A stretch of DNA of 64,000 bases from the NCBI RefSeq assembly GCF_000427965.1, contig NZ_ATZA01000005.1, forward strand, positions 62,001 through 126,000, written 5' to 3'. Below the pieces are notes generated by a model. The model saw only the letters and a list, made by a program, of their open reading frames with translations, made no database searches and was not told the DNA's origin. This stretch comes from Olivibacter sitiensis DSM 17696 (GTDB lineage Bacteria > Bacteroidota > Bacteroidia > Sphingobacteriales > Sphingobacteriaceae). Position numbers and translations under genes: made by a program. Shown in pieces: positions 8,539 to 17,784 of this stretch (the stretch's first letter is position 1; every line of letters starts with the position of its first letter).

Positions 8539-11500
8539 TTAAAATTTGACATTTACGCCTAGGTTTACGATTCGCTGCTGTGGATAGAACTGCCCGCTAC
8601 CGCTAGATCCTTCGGGATCGTAATCCTCGACCTTGGTGATGGTAAACAGGTTGAATCCACTGGCATAGAAGCGCAAACCGCTAACCTTAATCCTCTCCAG
8701 AAAAGGTGCTTTTACATTGTACCCCAGCTCCACGTTCTTGAGGCGCAAGAAAGAAGCATCGTTCAGCCAGAACGTATTGTTGTATTGCCCTCCGCTGATA
8801 GCGTTCGACGCGCGCTCGGTCACCCTTGGGAATGTCCCTTCAGGATTGCTGATGCTGTAGCGATTATCTGCCCAGCTGCTGTAGAAGTTACCCACACTGC
8901 CCGATTCCGGGAGTACATACTGCGAAACCCTACCTTGGCCTGCGAACAATACCGAAATATCGAAGTTCCTATATCCCGCATTGAGCGAAAAGCCATAAGT
9001 GATTTCCGGTATATTGCCATATTTTGTCCTAAGCATATCGTCCGCGTTGATTACGCCGTCACCGTTATAATCTTCATAAATAAGGTCGCCCAGTTTGGCT
9101 CCGGTAACATGCGGATAGGCGTCCAGATCTTCCTGGGTACGGAACATGCCTATACTGTTGTACAACAGGTAGGTGTTCATGGGAAGCCCCGTTTGCCTTT
9201 GGTAGTCCAATGTGCCGCTAGCCTCGTCTATGAAGATAATCTTGCTCTTGGCGTAAGTAAGGTTGGCAGATACTCCCCAACTAAATTCACCAAGTTTTTG
9301 GAAACCCAAAGTGCCTTCCAAACCACTGCTGTTCACTTTGCCTATATTTTCGGACGGAACCAGCGGATCCGAATCAAATGGGTTAACAATACCCGAAGAC
9401 CCCGGTAATGAAGCATTTCGTGTGGCAAGGATGTCAGAACGCTTTTGTTGGAAGTAAATGGCTTCCAGCGTAAAATATTTCAGGAAAGCGGCATTAATTC
9501 CTATATCCAGTTTTTTGGCTACTTCCCACGTAATATTTGGATTGGCTAATTTGGCCAAACTAACATTAGGCTGGATGATGGGCATTCCATCGTTGACGGC
9601 CACAAAACCATTGCCGACCAGCACATAGTTGTCGAAATACTGAAAAGCATTCACATTGTCGTTCCCCAAAGAACCGTAAGATGCCCGCAATTTCAGGTCG
9701 TCTACAAAAGATATGGACTCATTGAACCAATCTTCTTTTGAGATACGCCAACCGACGGATGCCGATGGGAAATAGCCCCACTGCTTGCCTTCGGGAAAGA
9801 TGGAAGATCCATCCACCCGCAACTGGCCTTCAAAGAGGTAACGCTCGTCAAAATTGTAGGCCAGGCGGCTAATCACGCTTCTCCTGTTGTACCTGGAGCT
9901 GTAGCCCGAATTGAGGTAGTCTGTAGCTGCAGAACCTCCTTGGGACAGCTCTGGCAATAAAGTGGAAAGGTAATTGAAGCGTTGCGCATCGAAATATTCC
10001 AAGAGATTGCTGCTCTGTTCGTAACCCACAAAAGCATCTACATTATGCTTTCCTATTGCCTTGACGTAATTCAGCTTGATATTGGAAGTGATGAGGGATT
10101 CCTGTGTTTGCGACTCGGTAAGGGTAGCGGCATTGTTATTGCCACCCACGATGACGCTGTTGTATTCGCCATCATTGTAACTATACAATAGATAGGGCTT
10201 ACTGAAGCTCTTGCTGAAGGTGTTGGACTTGTCCACCGAGAAAAAGCCATCTACCGATAGGCCGTCCACCCCCGGGATCTGATAGCTTCCCCTCAAGATA
10301 CCGTTCAATACCTGCTTGGGTGAATTGGCCGTTCCCGCTATATCTGTTACCTGCACTGCCGGGTTATTGTTTTCTATACCGGTGGTAGGCAACCCGTTGG
10401 GATAATAAGCCGCAATGATGGGTTTTGCCCTATAGATAGACCTGAATATATCGCCGGCGCCCACCTGTGGAAAGGTGCGGTCTTCTTGCCTTCCAGATAG
10501 CGACAGGCTCATCTTGAAACGTTCATTGATATTGGCATCTACATTAGACCTGAAATTGTACTGTTTATATTTCGTTGCGCCATCCTTGTATATGGCATCT
10601 TGATTTATCAGGCCCAAGGATAGGAAATACTTGACATCCTCGTTGCCACCATTGACAGATAAGTTGTGCTGGTTTTGCAATGCGGTATTTTTCAATGTCG
10701 CATCAATCCAGTCCTGATTGGGGTAAAAAAGCGGATCGGATCCATCCCTGAATTTTTGAATTTCCTCTTCTGTATAGGCCTGATTGAGGCCACCGGCAGG
10801 ATTGGCATCATAATTTATTTCGTTCATGATCTGCGCATAGGTAGGTGCGTCAGCCATCTTTGGTAAGCGAGTGGGAGAGCTGAACCCTTGATTGAAGCTG
10901 TAGCTGATGGTGGGTTTCCCGCTTTTCCCTCGCTTGGTCGTCACCAGTATGACACCATTGGCCGCCCTGTTGCCATAGATGGCAGCAGAGGCGTCTTTTA
11001 GGACGGATACGCTCTCTATGTCGTTTGGATCCAAACGTTCCAAACCGCCAATCTGCCCAGGTATGCCATCTACCACCACCAAGACACTGTTGCTCCCGGT
11101 GGTTGCCAATCCACGGATGGTGATATTCGATCCGTCATAGCCCGGCTCGCCACTGCGGTTGTTGATGACCACACCGGAGAAACGACCCGCCAAAGAATTG
11201 GATAGATTGGGCTGCGGACTTTTTACGATATCGGCTCCTTTCACCTCGGAGATTGAACCCGTTACGGTTGCTTTTTTCTGGGTACCATATCCCACTACGA
11301 CCACCTCGCCCAGGGATTGGGCATCAGCCTTCAATACCACGTCGATACGCTGCTGCCCACCGATTTCTACTTCCTGCGGCATATAGCCCACATAGCTAAA
11401 GACCAATACCACGCTACCATCTGGCACCAGCAGTTGATACATACCCTCTTCGTTAGTGGTGGTTCCCGTACCGGCATTCTTCACCTTAATACTAACTCCG

Positions 11501-11688
11501 GGCAAAGGCAATCCATCCTCATCGGTAACTTTTCCGGTAATGCTCCGTTGATTTTGGTTAGCATGTGCCTCCCTGCTCTCGGCGTAGCTATTTGGTGCCA
11601 AGTAAAATCCGCTCGTCATGAGCGCTAAGGTAATGAGCGCGCATCGGCAATAGGCCGGTACATGCTTAAGCTCGTAGATAATGTTCAT
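8539..11688 (-). CDS. SusC-family TonB-dependent outer-membrane transporter (PUL 1)
   Basis: About 1049 residues from the ATG at 11688; a longer non-ATG frame to 11811 has no support, and the protein has a signal-like segment after the chosen start. Domain order: signal peptide, carboxypeptidase-regulatory-like domain (ITGKVTDEDGLPLPGVSIKV), TonB-box region (GEVVVVGYGTQKK), plug domain (SVLVVVDGIPGQ, SVLKDASAAIYGNRAANGV), then a 22-strand-type barrel ending in a terminal Phe (VNLGVNVKF). It imports oligosaccharides released at the surface, energised by TonB-ExbBD. It is followed by its SusD partner and preceded by the hybrid two-component regulator on the same strand. Confidence 0.94.
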   Translation of the reverse strand: MNIIYELKHVPAYCRCALITLALMTSGFYLAPNSYAESREAHANQNQRSITGKVTDEDGLPLPGVSIKVKNAGTGTTTNEEGMYQLLVPDGSVVLVFSYVGYMPQEVEIGGQQRIDVVLKADAQSLGEVVVVGYGTQKKATVTGSISEVKGADIVKSPQPNLSNSLAGRFSGVVINNRSGEPGYDGSNITIRGLATTGSNSVLVVVDGIPGQIGGLERLDPNDIESVSVLKDASAAIYGNRAANGVILVTTKRGKSGKPTISYSFNQGFSSPTRLPKMADAPTYAQIMNEINYDANPAGGLNQAYTEEEIQKFRDGSDPLFYPNQDWIDATLKNTALQNQHNLSVNGGNEDVKYFLSLGLINQDAIYKDGATKYKQYNFRSNVDANINERFKMSLSLSGRQEDRTFPQVGAGDIFRSIYRAKPIIAAYYPNGLPTTGIENNNPAVQVTDIAGTANSPKQVLNGILRGSYQIPGVDGLSVDGFFSVDKSNTFSKSFSKPYLLYSYNDGEYNSVIVGGNNNAATLTESQTQESLITSNIKLNYVKAIGKHNVDAFVGYEQSSNLLEYFDAQRFNYLSTLLPELSQGGSAATDYLNSGYSSRYNRRSVISRLAYNFDERYLFEGQLRVDGSSIFPEGKQWGYFPSASVGWRISKEDWFNESISFVDDLKLRASYGSLGNDNVNAFQYFDNYVLVGNGFVAVNDGMPIIQPNVSLAKLANPNITWEVAKKLDIGINAAFLKYFTLEAIYFQQKRSDILATRNASLPGSSGIVNPFDSDPLVPSENIGKVNSSGLEGTLGFQKLGEFSWGVSANLTYAKSKIIFIDEASGTLDYQRQTGLPMNTYLLYNSIGMFRTQEDLDAYPHVTGAKLGDLIYEDYNGDGVINADDMLRTKYGNIPEITYGFSLNAGYRNFDISVLFAGQGRVSQYVLPESGSVGNFYSSWADNRYSISNPEGTFPRVTERASNAISGGQYNNTFWLNDASFLRLKNVELGYNVKAPFLERIKVSGLRFYASGFNLFTITKVEDYDPEGSSGSGQFYPQQRIVNLGVNVKF

Positions 11689-11858
11689 TGTTCTTAATTT
11701 GGTTAATAATTGAGCTTCGAACACCGAGCGCCCTGTCACTGCCCACGAGGTATCGAAACTATTACAATTGGCTTTTAGTAGGGACAAATGTCGTTCATAC
11801 GCCAAGCCCAAGTGAGGGGGATATCTGAAAAAAACAGGGGGTAATCTTCAATTTTGTA

Positions 11859-14800
11859 TCAATTGGGATGATAGATGCCATGGAACGGCTTTCTGTATTT
11901 TTTGATATAGGCCGAGGGGTTCATGCCATACTGCTTGGCAAATTGTTCCCTGAAATACTTCAAATCGCGAATGCCGACCCTATCTGCCACCTCATATATC
12001 GTGGCATCGGTATTCAGGAACAACCTGGCAGCCTGCTGCAACCTTATGGTTCGGATGAAGGCGTTCAAGGTTAGCCCATTGATGCTTTTTATGTGGTTGG
12101 ATAAAGTGGCATAGGTCATCCCGCATGAGGCAGCGAGCTTTTGCACATTGAACTTCTCGTCATCTATATTTTTTTCCACAATGGCGATGCACTTCTCGAG
12201 CAATGCCTTCTCCTCTGGCGATATTTTTTGGTAATCCAATGTCCCGGCTATCCCATTGTAGAAATATTCTTTCAGATTGTTTCTTGTCTTCAACAAACTG
12301 CTCACTTTTGCCCGTAATACTTCCTTGTCAAAAGGCTTGATGATGTAATCGTCTGCTCCCTTATGAAGTCCATCCAATTGGGTTTCCACACTATGCATGG
12401 CGGTGAGCAATATGATTGGGATATGCCTTGTGGCATCATCACTTTTCAATGCCTGACAGAACTCTATGCCATTGCTGTGTTTCATCATGATGTCGCACAA
12501 AATAATGTCTGGCAATATTTCCTTCATGATTTCCTGTGCCTCGTCTACCTCATGTACCGCAATCACTTCATATAAAGGCTCAAAAAAGTCATGCAGGTAG
12601 TGTGTCATTTCCGCGTCATCATCTACAACGAGCATTTTGATGGTCGATATAGTTCCCCCTGCCAATTTCATTTTTTCTACCGGTGCACACTTATCGTCCA
12701 CTACCATTAAGGTACTCGGCCCGACAGCTTGTGTCATTTCTGCCCTCTCAGGGTCATTGGCAGGTTTTTCCTTTCCAGTAGGCATGTCAATCAGGAAGCA
12801 CGTTCCTTTCCCCAGTTCACTCTGGTAGCTAATGATCCCTCGATGCATTTCCACAAAATATTTCACCATCCATAAGCCTACGCCAAAACCCTGCATCATG
12901 GGGTGATGCTGGTCTTGCTCCTTATGGTGTACAAATTGCTCAAAAAGTCGGTCGCCGATGGCTTTGTCTATACCGCATCCACTGTCCTTAACGTGTATGA
13001 TCAATCGATCATTTCCTTCGGGGTTGATCGTTATCCTTATCCAGCCGCTCTTCGTAAACTTCACCGCGTTAAACACCAAATTGAACAGCACGATTTCCAG
13101 CTTCTCCCTATCGGCCAAAACAGGCATGGATGATTCATGGGTCTCCAAAATCAAGGCTATTCCTTTTTGCTTGGCCTGATGCTCAAAACAACTCAACACA
13201 TCATTGGCCAATGCCACAACATCCACATTTTCCAAGGAGAGACTTTCTTTGCCCGCCCCTCCTTTGCTGATGGTCAATACCTGATTGGACAGGCGCAACA
13301 GCCTGTTGGTATTGATATACAATGTATTGAGAGAGGGAGCTATTTGCTGCTTGATGCCGTTATTATGCAATAAATCCTTCACCGGATTCAATATCAATGT
13401 CAATGTTGACCTGAACTCATGAGAAAGGCGCATATAAAAATTGATTTTAACCTCATTGAGCTCCTTATCTTTCTCATGTTCTAGCTGGCTTATCTTCAAT
13501 TGATATTTCAGCTCCTGTTTCTGCCTCTTATAGCGCATATAGAAAAAGACAAGGCAAGAAATCGTTGAAAGGTAGAAAAGGTAGGCCCACCATGTCCTGT
13601 ACCAGGGCGGGAGTACTTGTATGCGTAAGCTCCGCATGCTTTTTTCCAATACAGTACCGGCATGCTCCAAAGCCACCTCAAAAGTGTAATCTCCAGGTGC
13701 CAGATAATGGTATGTTGCCGATTGGTTGTCGTGCACAAAATTCCATTCCTTATCCAAGCCTTTTAAGCGGTAGACAAAATTCGTTTCTCCAGACATACCG
13801 AAGTCCAAGGCAGCATATTGTAAGGTGAACGTAGACTGATCGGGATTTAACACAATGCCTTCGGTGTCATTTATGGATTTACTTAGAATGGAATATCCCT
13901 TTTCCCCGGCTATGGGAACCTCCTTACCAAAGACCTCCAGTCCCGTGAAAATAATGGGATAGGTATTCCTTTCTATTTCCAGTGCCGACGGATCGAAATA
14001 GGTCAGTCCACCGGTACCTCCAAAAAACAACTGCCTCCTAGCGGGACTATAAAGCACGGACCTGGGATTGAAGATACCCGATTGTAGGCCTGCCATGGAA
14101 CTATAGTTATGGATCTCCGTGGTTTTCCTACCAATGCTACTAAGTCCTTTATTGGTACTTACCCAACACTGTCTTGCATCATCTCCGATGACTGCCAATA
14201 CCGTATTGCTGGCAAGCCCCTTGCTTTCGTTATAGGACTGGATGATTTCCCTACTGTCCATATCGCACACGAGCAATCCATTGCCCTCTGTCGCAATCCA
14301 CAGTTTTCCATCTTCCCTTACGTACAAATCATAAATCACCTCTGCATTCAGTCGGCAATAAGTATCGTCTTTTAGGAGATAAGCTGAAAAGCGTTCCTTT
14401 TTGGGGTCAAAATATGTGATGCCAGCACCATATGTACCGATAATGAGATTGCCCTTTTCATCTTCTACGATGGAGCGTATGTCATTGGACGGGATACTAC
14501 TATTATGCTGCGCATACTGCGTGAATTTTCCGGTAGACGCATTCAACTTATGAAGTCCCCCGCCGTTTGTTCCTATCCACAATTGATGATCATGGTCTTC
14601 ATATATCGCACGTACATCATTCACTGCCAAGCTTCCTTTCTCCTGCTGGTCATGCAAATACGATTTAAAGGAATTGCTTTCCGGACGAAAAAGCAGCAAG
14701 CCCCCGTTATAGGTACCAAACCACAAGCGATGGGCATGATCTTTGAAACCTACCAAGATGGCATTGTCTGTGATGCCGCTCCCATCTCCTTGTTTAAAAT

Positions 14801-16028
14801 GTTTCAGCAAACGATTTTGCCTGTCTACCACAAAGAGTCCATGTCCATCCGTTCCCAAAAAGAGGTTGTCGTTTTCATCTTCTGTTATCCCATAAAAACG
14901 CATCTCCTTGGCCATCTCTGGCGGCAACAACCGTGTTTTGGGAAAATTGGAAAAATCGTATTTTGGTTTTGCCAGCAAAAACAACCCATCTCCATATGTT
15001 CCTGCCCATAAGTTTTGGTCGCGGTCGAAAAACAAGGTAGGAACAGATCTTTTGGTAATTCCATGGGGACGCAAATCATCGTTATTATCTATATTCCTAA
15101 AACCCATTACCTCGATGGTACCACCTTCAACCGTTCTAACATCCATTTTGTAGCAACCCCCATCCTGCAATCCGACGTATATCTGATCCATGGCATCGAC
15201 AGCAGTGGATAAAAAACGGTCATTGGGCAGCCCAAACGCAGTGCCCTTTACCCATTTATGGGTTCCTGCTCTTGAATCATAAATCAAGAGTCCCTTATCG
15301 GTAGCCACAAACATTCGCCCGTTCTTATCCTCAAAAAATTGATGCACTCTAAAATGGGCATCCACGCTTTGCAGCTTATCGAACGCCGAGAGATGCTTCA
15401 TTTCTTTGCCTCGCACCTGGAACACTTGAAACCCATGGCCTTGGGTACCAATCCATAGACGCCCTTTGCTGTCTTCAAAACAAGACGTGGTCATATTTGA
15501 CCGTAAGCCCAAAAGACTCTCGGTAGTGTACCGGATAAAATCGCCATTTTGTTTATCAAATCGATAGATTCCAAGACCATTTGCCGAAATCCAAAGTATG
15601 GTTGAATTGGCACTTTTACCAATGGCTCCTACATCCATTTTGTATTGCCCACTGGTCCCTTCCAATATGGGATAATGGGTAAAAGATTCCAACTGGCTAT
15701 TGAACTTACTGATTCCCGTACGCGAAGTAAGCCAGAGAACCCCGTCCGCATCCATCAAAACGGCCTGCACATAGTTGCCAGCAAGCCCTTCATTCCATTT
15801 GGCATCGTATTTGAAATTTTTGAAATACTTACCATCGAAACGACTAAGCCCATCTTCGGTCGCAACCCACACAAAGCCCGTGCTATCCTGTGCAATTCCA
15901 TTGACGTTATTGAAGGCCAAACCGTGCTGCAGGGTATATTGATATACCTTGTAATTAGGCGTCTCCGTAGGTTTTTGAAATTTCGCCCCACCTATTGATA
16001 TAAATAGACTTAGAATAGTTATTATCAC
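11859..16028 (-). CDS. Hybrid two-component system sensor/regulator (HTCS)
   Basis: 1389 residues starting at a GTG (16028), directly preceded in frame by a stop. An N-terminal signal or anchor is followed by two beta-propellers of about seven reg-prop repeats each (about 30-690, e.g. GFVWVATEDGLSRFD, QLWIGTNGGGLHKL), a Y_Y_Y domain (about 725-805), one membrane helix (about 812-831), HisKA with His870, ATPase (N box near 983, DSGCGID, GFGVGLWMVK), a receiver domain with Asp1179, and a C-terminal AraC-type HTH (about 1280-1380). The protein senses an oligosaccharide in the periplasm and activates its PUL, most likely the adjacent SusC-SusD-GH2 genes. The H box reads SHEFRSTLTL, lacking the proline common at that place. 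Confidence 0.95.
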   Translation of the reverse strand: MIITILSLFISIGGAKFQKPTETPNYKVYQYTLQHGLAFNNVNGIAQDSTGFVWVATEDGLSRFDGKYFKNFKYDAKWNEGLAGNYVQAVLMDADGVLWLTSRTGISKFNSQLESFTHYPILEGTSGQYKMDVGAIGKSANSTILWISANGLGIYRFDKQNGDFIRYTTESLLGLRSNMTTSCFEDSKGRLWIGTQGHGFQVFQVRGKEMKHLSAFDKLQSVDAHFRVHQFFEDKNGRMFVATDKGLLIYDSRAGTHKWVKGTAFGLPNDRFLSTAVDAMDQIYVGLQDGGCYKMDVRTVEGGTIEVMGFRNIDNNDDLRPHGITKRSVPTLFFDRDQNLWAGTYGDGLFLLAKPKYDFSNFPKTRLLPPEMAKEMRFYGITEDENDNLFLGTDGHGLFVVDRQNRLLKHFKQGDGSGITDNAILVGFKDHAHRLWFGTYNGGLLLFRPESNSFKSYLHDQQEKGSLAVNDVRAIYEDHDHQLWIGTNGGGLHKLNASTGKFTQYAQHNSSIPSNDIRSIVEDEKGNLIIGTYGAGITYFDPKKERFSAYLLKDDTYCRLNAEVIYDLYVREDGKLWIATEGNGLLVCDMDSREIIQSYNESKGLASNTVLAVIGDDARQCWVSTNKGLSSIGRKTTEIHNYSSMAGLQSGIFNPRSVLYSPARRQLFFGGTGGLTYFDPSALEIERNTYPIIFTGLEVFGKEVPIAGEKGYSILSKSINDTEGIVLNPDQSTFTLQYAALDFGMSGETNFVYRLKGLDKEWNFVHDNQSATYHYLAPGDYTFEVALEHAGTVLEKSMRSLRIQVLPPWYRTWWAYLFYLSTISCLVFFYMRYKRQKQELKYQLKISQLEHEKDKELNEVKINFYMRLSHEFRSTLTLILNPVKDLLHNNGIKQQIAPSLNTLYINTNRLLRLSNQVLTISKGGAGKESLSLENVDVVALANDVLSCFEHQAKQKGIALILETHESSMPVLADREKLEIVLFNLVFNAVKFTKSGWIRITINPEGNDRLIIHVKDSGCGIDKAIGDRLFEQFVHHKEQDQHHPMMQGFGVGLWMVKYFVEMHRGIISYQSELGKGTCFLIDMPTGKEKPANDPERAEMTQAVGPSTLMVVDDKCAPVEKMKLAGGTISTIKMLVVDDDAEMTHYLHDFFEPLYEVIAVHEVDEAQEIMKEILPDIILCDIMMKHSNGIEFCQALKSDDATRHIPIILLTAMHSVETQLDGLHKGADDYIIKPFDKEVLRAKVSSLLKTRNNLKEYFYNGIAGTLDYQKISPEEKALLEKCIAIVEKNIDDEKFNVQKLAASCGMTYATLSNHIKSINGLTLNAFIRTIRLQQAARLFLNTDATIYEVADRVGIRDLKYFREQFAKQYGMNPSAYIKKYRKPFHGIYHPN

Positions 16029-16351
16029 AATTTTGGTTTTATATCAGCAAGTTCGTGTTTACCCGAATGATCTCGCTGTTAAAGATAAGGATATTTCGAT
16101 TATCCAAGAATAAGATGAGGCTTGGCATCAATAAGAATTAGCAGGTCGGTTTTGACAAACAATTGATTTTAACCGCTATAAAAGGTACAATTGACAATTA
16201 AAATATTTTTTACTATGGTTAGCCTTTCGTGGATGGCCGTGAGCTAACTGAACCGAATGGCGAAATAACGGCACGCCGTCGAGATCGAGTAGGTTTCCTA
16301 TACTCGTTTTGGAAAGAGGCTATCGGTGCCAATAATAGAATGGGAAAGCGG
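16029..16351. other. Intergenic region upstream of the HTCS gene
   Basis: 323 nt without a plausible gene, between the stop of the CBM9-like gene and the GTG start of the HTCS gene. It must hold the HTCS promoter and the end of the HexNAc operon. The half next to the HTCS gene is AT-rich. I see a short GC-rich dyad ACGGC-AC-GCCGT at 16268-16279 but it has no U-run after it on the minus strand, so I cannot call it a terminator. No convincing TTTG/TAnnTTTG pair was found. Confidence 0.5.
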
Positions 16352-16993
16352 TCAACCAAAGTGTAGCTTGCCAAAAAACTCCGGGGCATGGAAATCTGGC
16401 TTTGGAAGCGCTATGTTATTCCATGCTAGAAAATGAGGAGTATGCAAGCTGTCGCCACATTTATAAAAATTGGCCCTGGCTTCTTTTCCCTTTAGCGAAT
16501 CCAATGGCGTATAACAGAAAACGGTGCGCGGGATAAGCAACACGATTTCCCATACGAAGCGTTTTCTTCCATTGACGCATGCAGAATCTATTTTCCCATA
16601 GGATGGTATACTTTCCACCAGGGAAAGGGGAAGATTTCTCCTCGATACTCTCCTGCTGCCATAGGCTATTTTACAATAACCCAAACAATTAAATTCTAAA
16701 TTATAGTAATTGCCCCTGTCACTATCAAAAGCAATGAAGAATTCCACACAGCTATCCTTGTGCATACCTCCATTGGAGCTTGCATTTGCCTTTACATGAT
16801 ACTCTTCTATAACATATTTAAGGCAAATGGTATCTCCGTCATGTGCGATAGCGAAGTGGGCATCGACTTCGTGCAGGTATTGCGGCCAAGGATTATATGC
16901 TATACGTTGTAGCGCTGACATTTCCAATGACTTAGTAAAGTCCTCTACCGGCGCACCCGATGTGTCAATAAATGGAACAATGAGTTTCTTCAC
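16352..16993 (-). CDS. CBM9/DOMON-like carbohydrate-binding protein without signal peptide
   Basis: 213 residues. The middle and end resemble the carbohydrate-binding family 9-like domain seen in Bacteroidota: DAHFAIAHDGDTICLKYVIEE, then CVEFFIAFDSDRGNYYNLEFN, WEIVLLIPRT and ANFYKCGDSLHTPHFLAWN. The start is a GTG that overlaps the nagB stop (GTGA), so it is translationally coupled to nagB and the last gene of the HexNAc operon. No signal peptide or lipobox is visible, so it is predicted cytoplasmic, which is odd for a carbohydrate-binding module. It may bind an imported sugar or be a structural or regulatory accessory. Function is not established. Confidence 0.7.
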   Translation of the reverse strand: MKKLIVPFIDTSGAPVEDFTKSLEMSALQRIAYNPWPQYLHEVDAHFAIAHDGDTICLKYVIEEYHVKANASSNGGMHKDSCVEFFIAFDSDRGNYYNLEFNCLGYCKIAYGSRRVSRRNLPLSLVESIPSYGKIDSACVNGRKRFVWEIVLLIPRTVFCYTPLDSLKGKEARANFYKCGDSLHTPHFLAWNNIALPKPDFHAPEFFGKLHFG

Positions 16994-17745
16994 CCTCGGC
17001 TTCCAGTTTTATTTAACAATGAGCTACTCTGTTTATCTAAAAATAACATGGTGTTTGCATGCTTTCTCAATATAGTAGCTGGATACATTTCTACGATTTC
17101 ACGTTGCATGGTATCATGAACGGCTTTTGCCTTTGCGGCCCCAGGAACAACGCAATAGATATATGAAGCCGCCAGCATGACGGGGATCGTCAATGTCAAG
17201 GCATGGGTAGGTACTTGTTCAATAGCGTCAAAACAGCCATCATTGACTTGTTGCCGCCTACAAGGTTCGTCTAACTGAACTACTTTAACCCTCTTGGGAT
17301 CATTAAAATTGGCTACAGGAGGATCATTGAACGCAATGTGTCCATTCTCCCCTATGCCCATGCATATGATATGCGGAGGATGCTCGATTATCAAATCCGT
17401 ATATCGAGTACACTCATCCTCGAGATTCTGCGCATTTCCGTTGAGATAATGAACGGATTTGAAGGGCAGCCGGCTAAACAGTCTATCTTTTAAAAATTTG
17501 CCGAAACATTGTGGTTTATTGCTATCCAAACCTATATATTCATCCATATGAAATGCATTGACGTGATTCCAATCAATATCCTCATACAGGCACAAGGCTT
17601 CGAGCATTTCATTTTGAGATGGGGCTGCCGCAAAAATGACATTTACGTCGTCATGAACTGCTAATAGTTCCTCTAGTTTCTTCGCTATTTCCTGAGCGGC
17701 ATCCTCACCCATTAACTGTCTGTTTTCGTATATCCTAATATCCAT
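16990..17745 (-). CDS. nagB: Glucosamine-6-phosphate deaminase-like protein
   Basis: 251 residues, cytoplasmic. It has the family's active-site blocks: HMDEYIGLD (Asp68/Glu69), CMGIGENGHIAFND (His136, Asp141) and a C-terminal region THALTLTIPVML. The reaction expected is glucosamine 6-phosphate to fructose 6-phosphate plus ammonia. It sits directly after nagA (39 nt) and overlaps the next gene by 4 nt. It is a little shorter and more divergent than E. coli NagB (266 aa), belonging to the NagB-like branch common in Bacteroidota and Firmicutes PUL contexts; a related aminosugar-phosphate deaminase such as for galactosamine 6-phosphate cannot be excluded. Confidence 0.85.
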   Translation of the reverse strand: MDIRIYENRQLMGEDAAQEIAKKLEELLAVHDDVNVIFAAAPSQNEMLEALCLYEDIDWNHVNAFHMDEYIGLDSNKPQCFGKFLKDRLFSRLPFKSVHYLNGNAQNLEDECTRYTDLIIEHPPHIICMGIGENGHIAFNDPPVANFNDPKRVKVVQLDEPCRRQQVNDGCFDAIEQVPTHALTLTIPVMLAASYIYCVVPGAAKAKAVHDTMQREIVEMYPATILRKHANTMLFLDKQSSSLLNKTGSRG

Positions 17746-17784
17746 TTCTTCCTACAATCATCAACCCTATTATACTGTCCTTTG

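Noticed and set aside
11689-11811. Longer N-terminal extension of the first SusC
   Set aside because: The extension has no signal peptide character; ATG 11688 precedes a plausible signal segment.
16151-16190. TTGACA/TATAAA-like pair on the plus strand in the HTCS upstream gap
   Set aside because: E. coli-style elements are a poor guide in Bacteroidota and no plus-strand gene follows.
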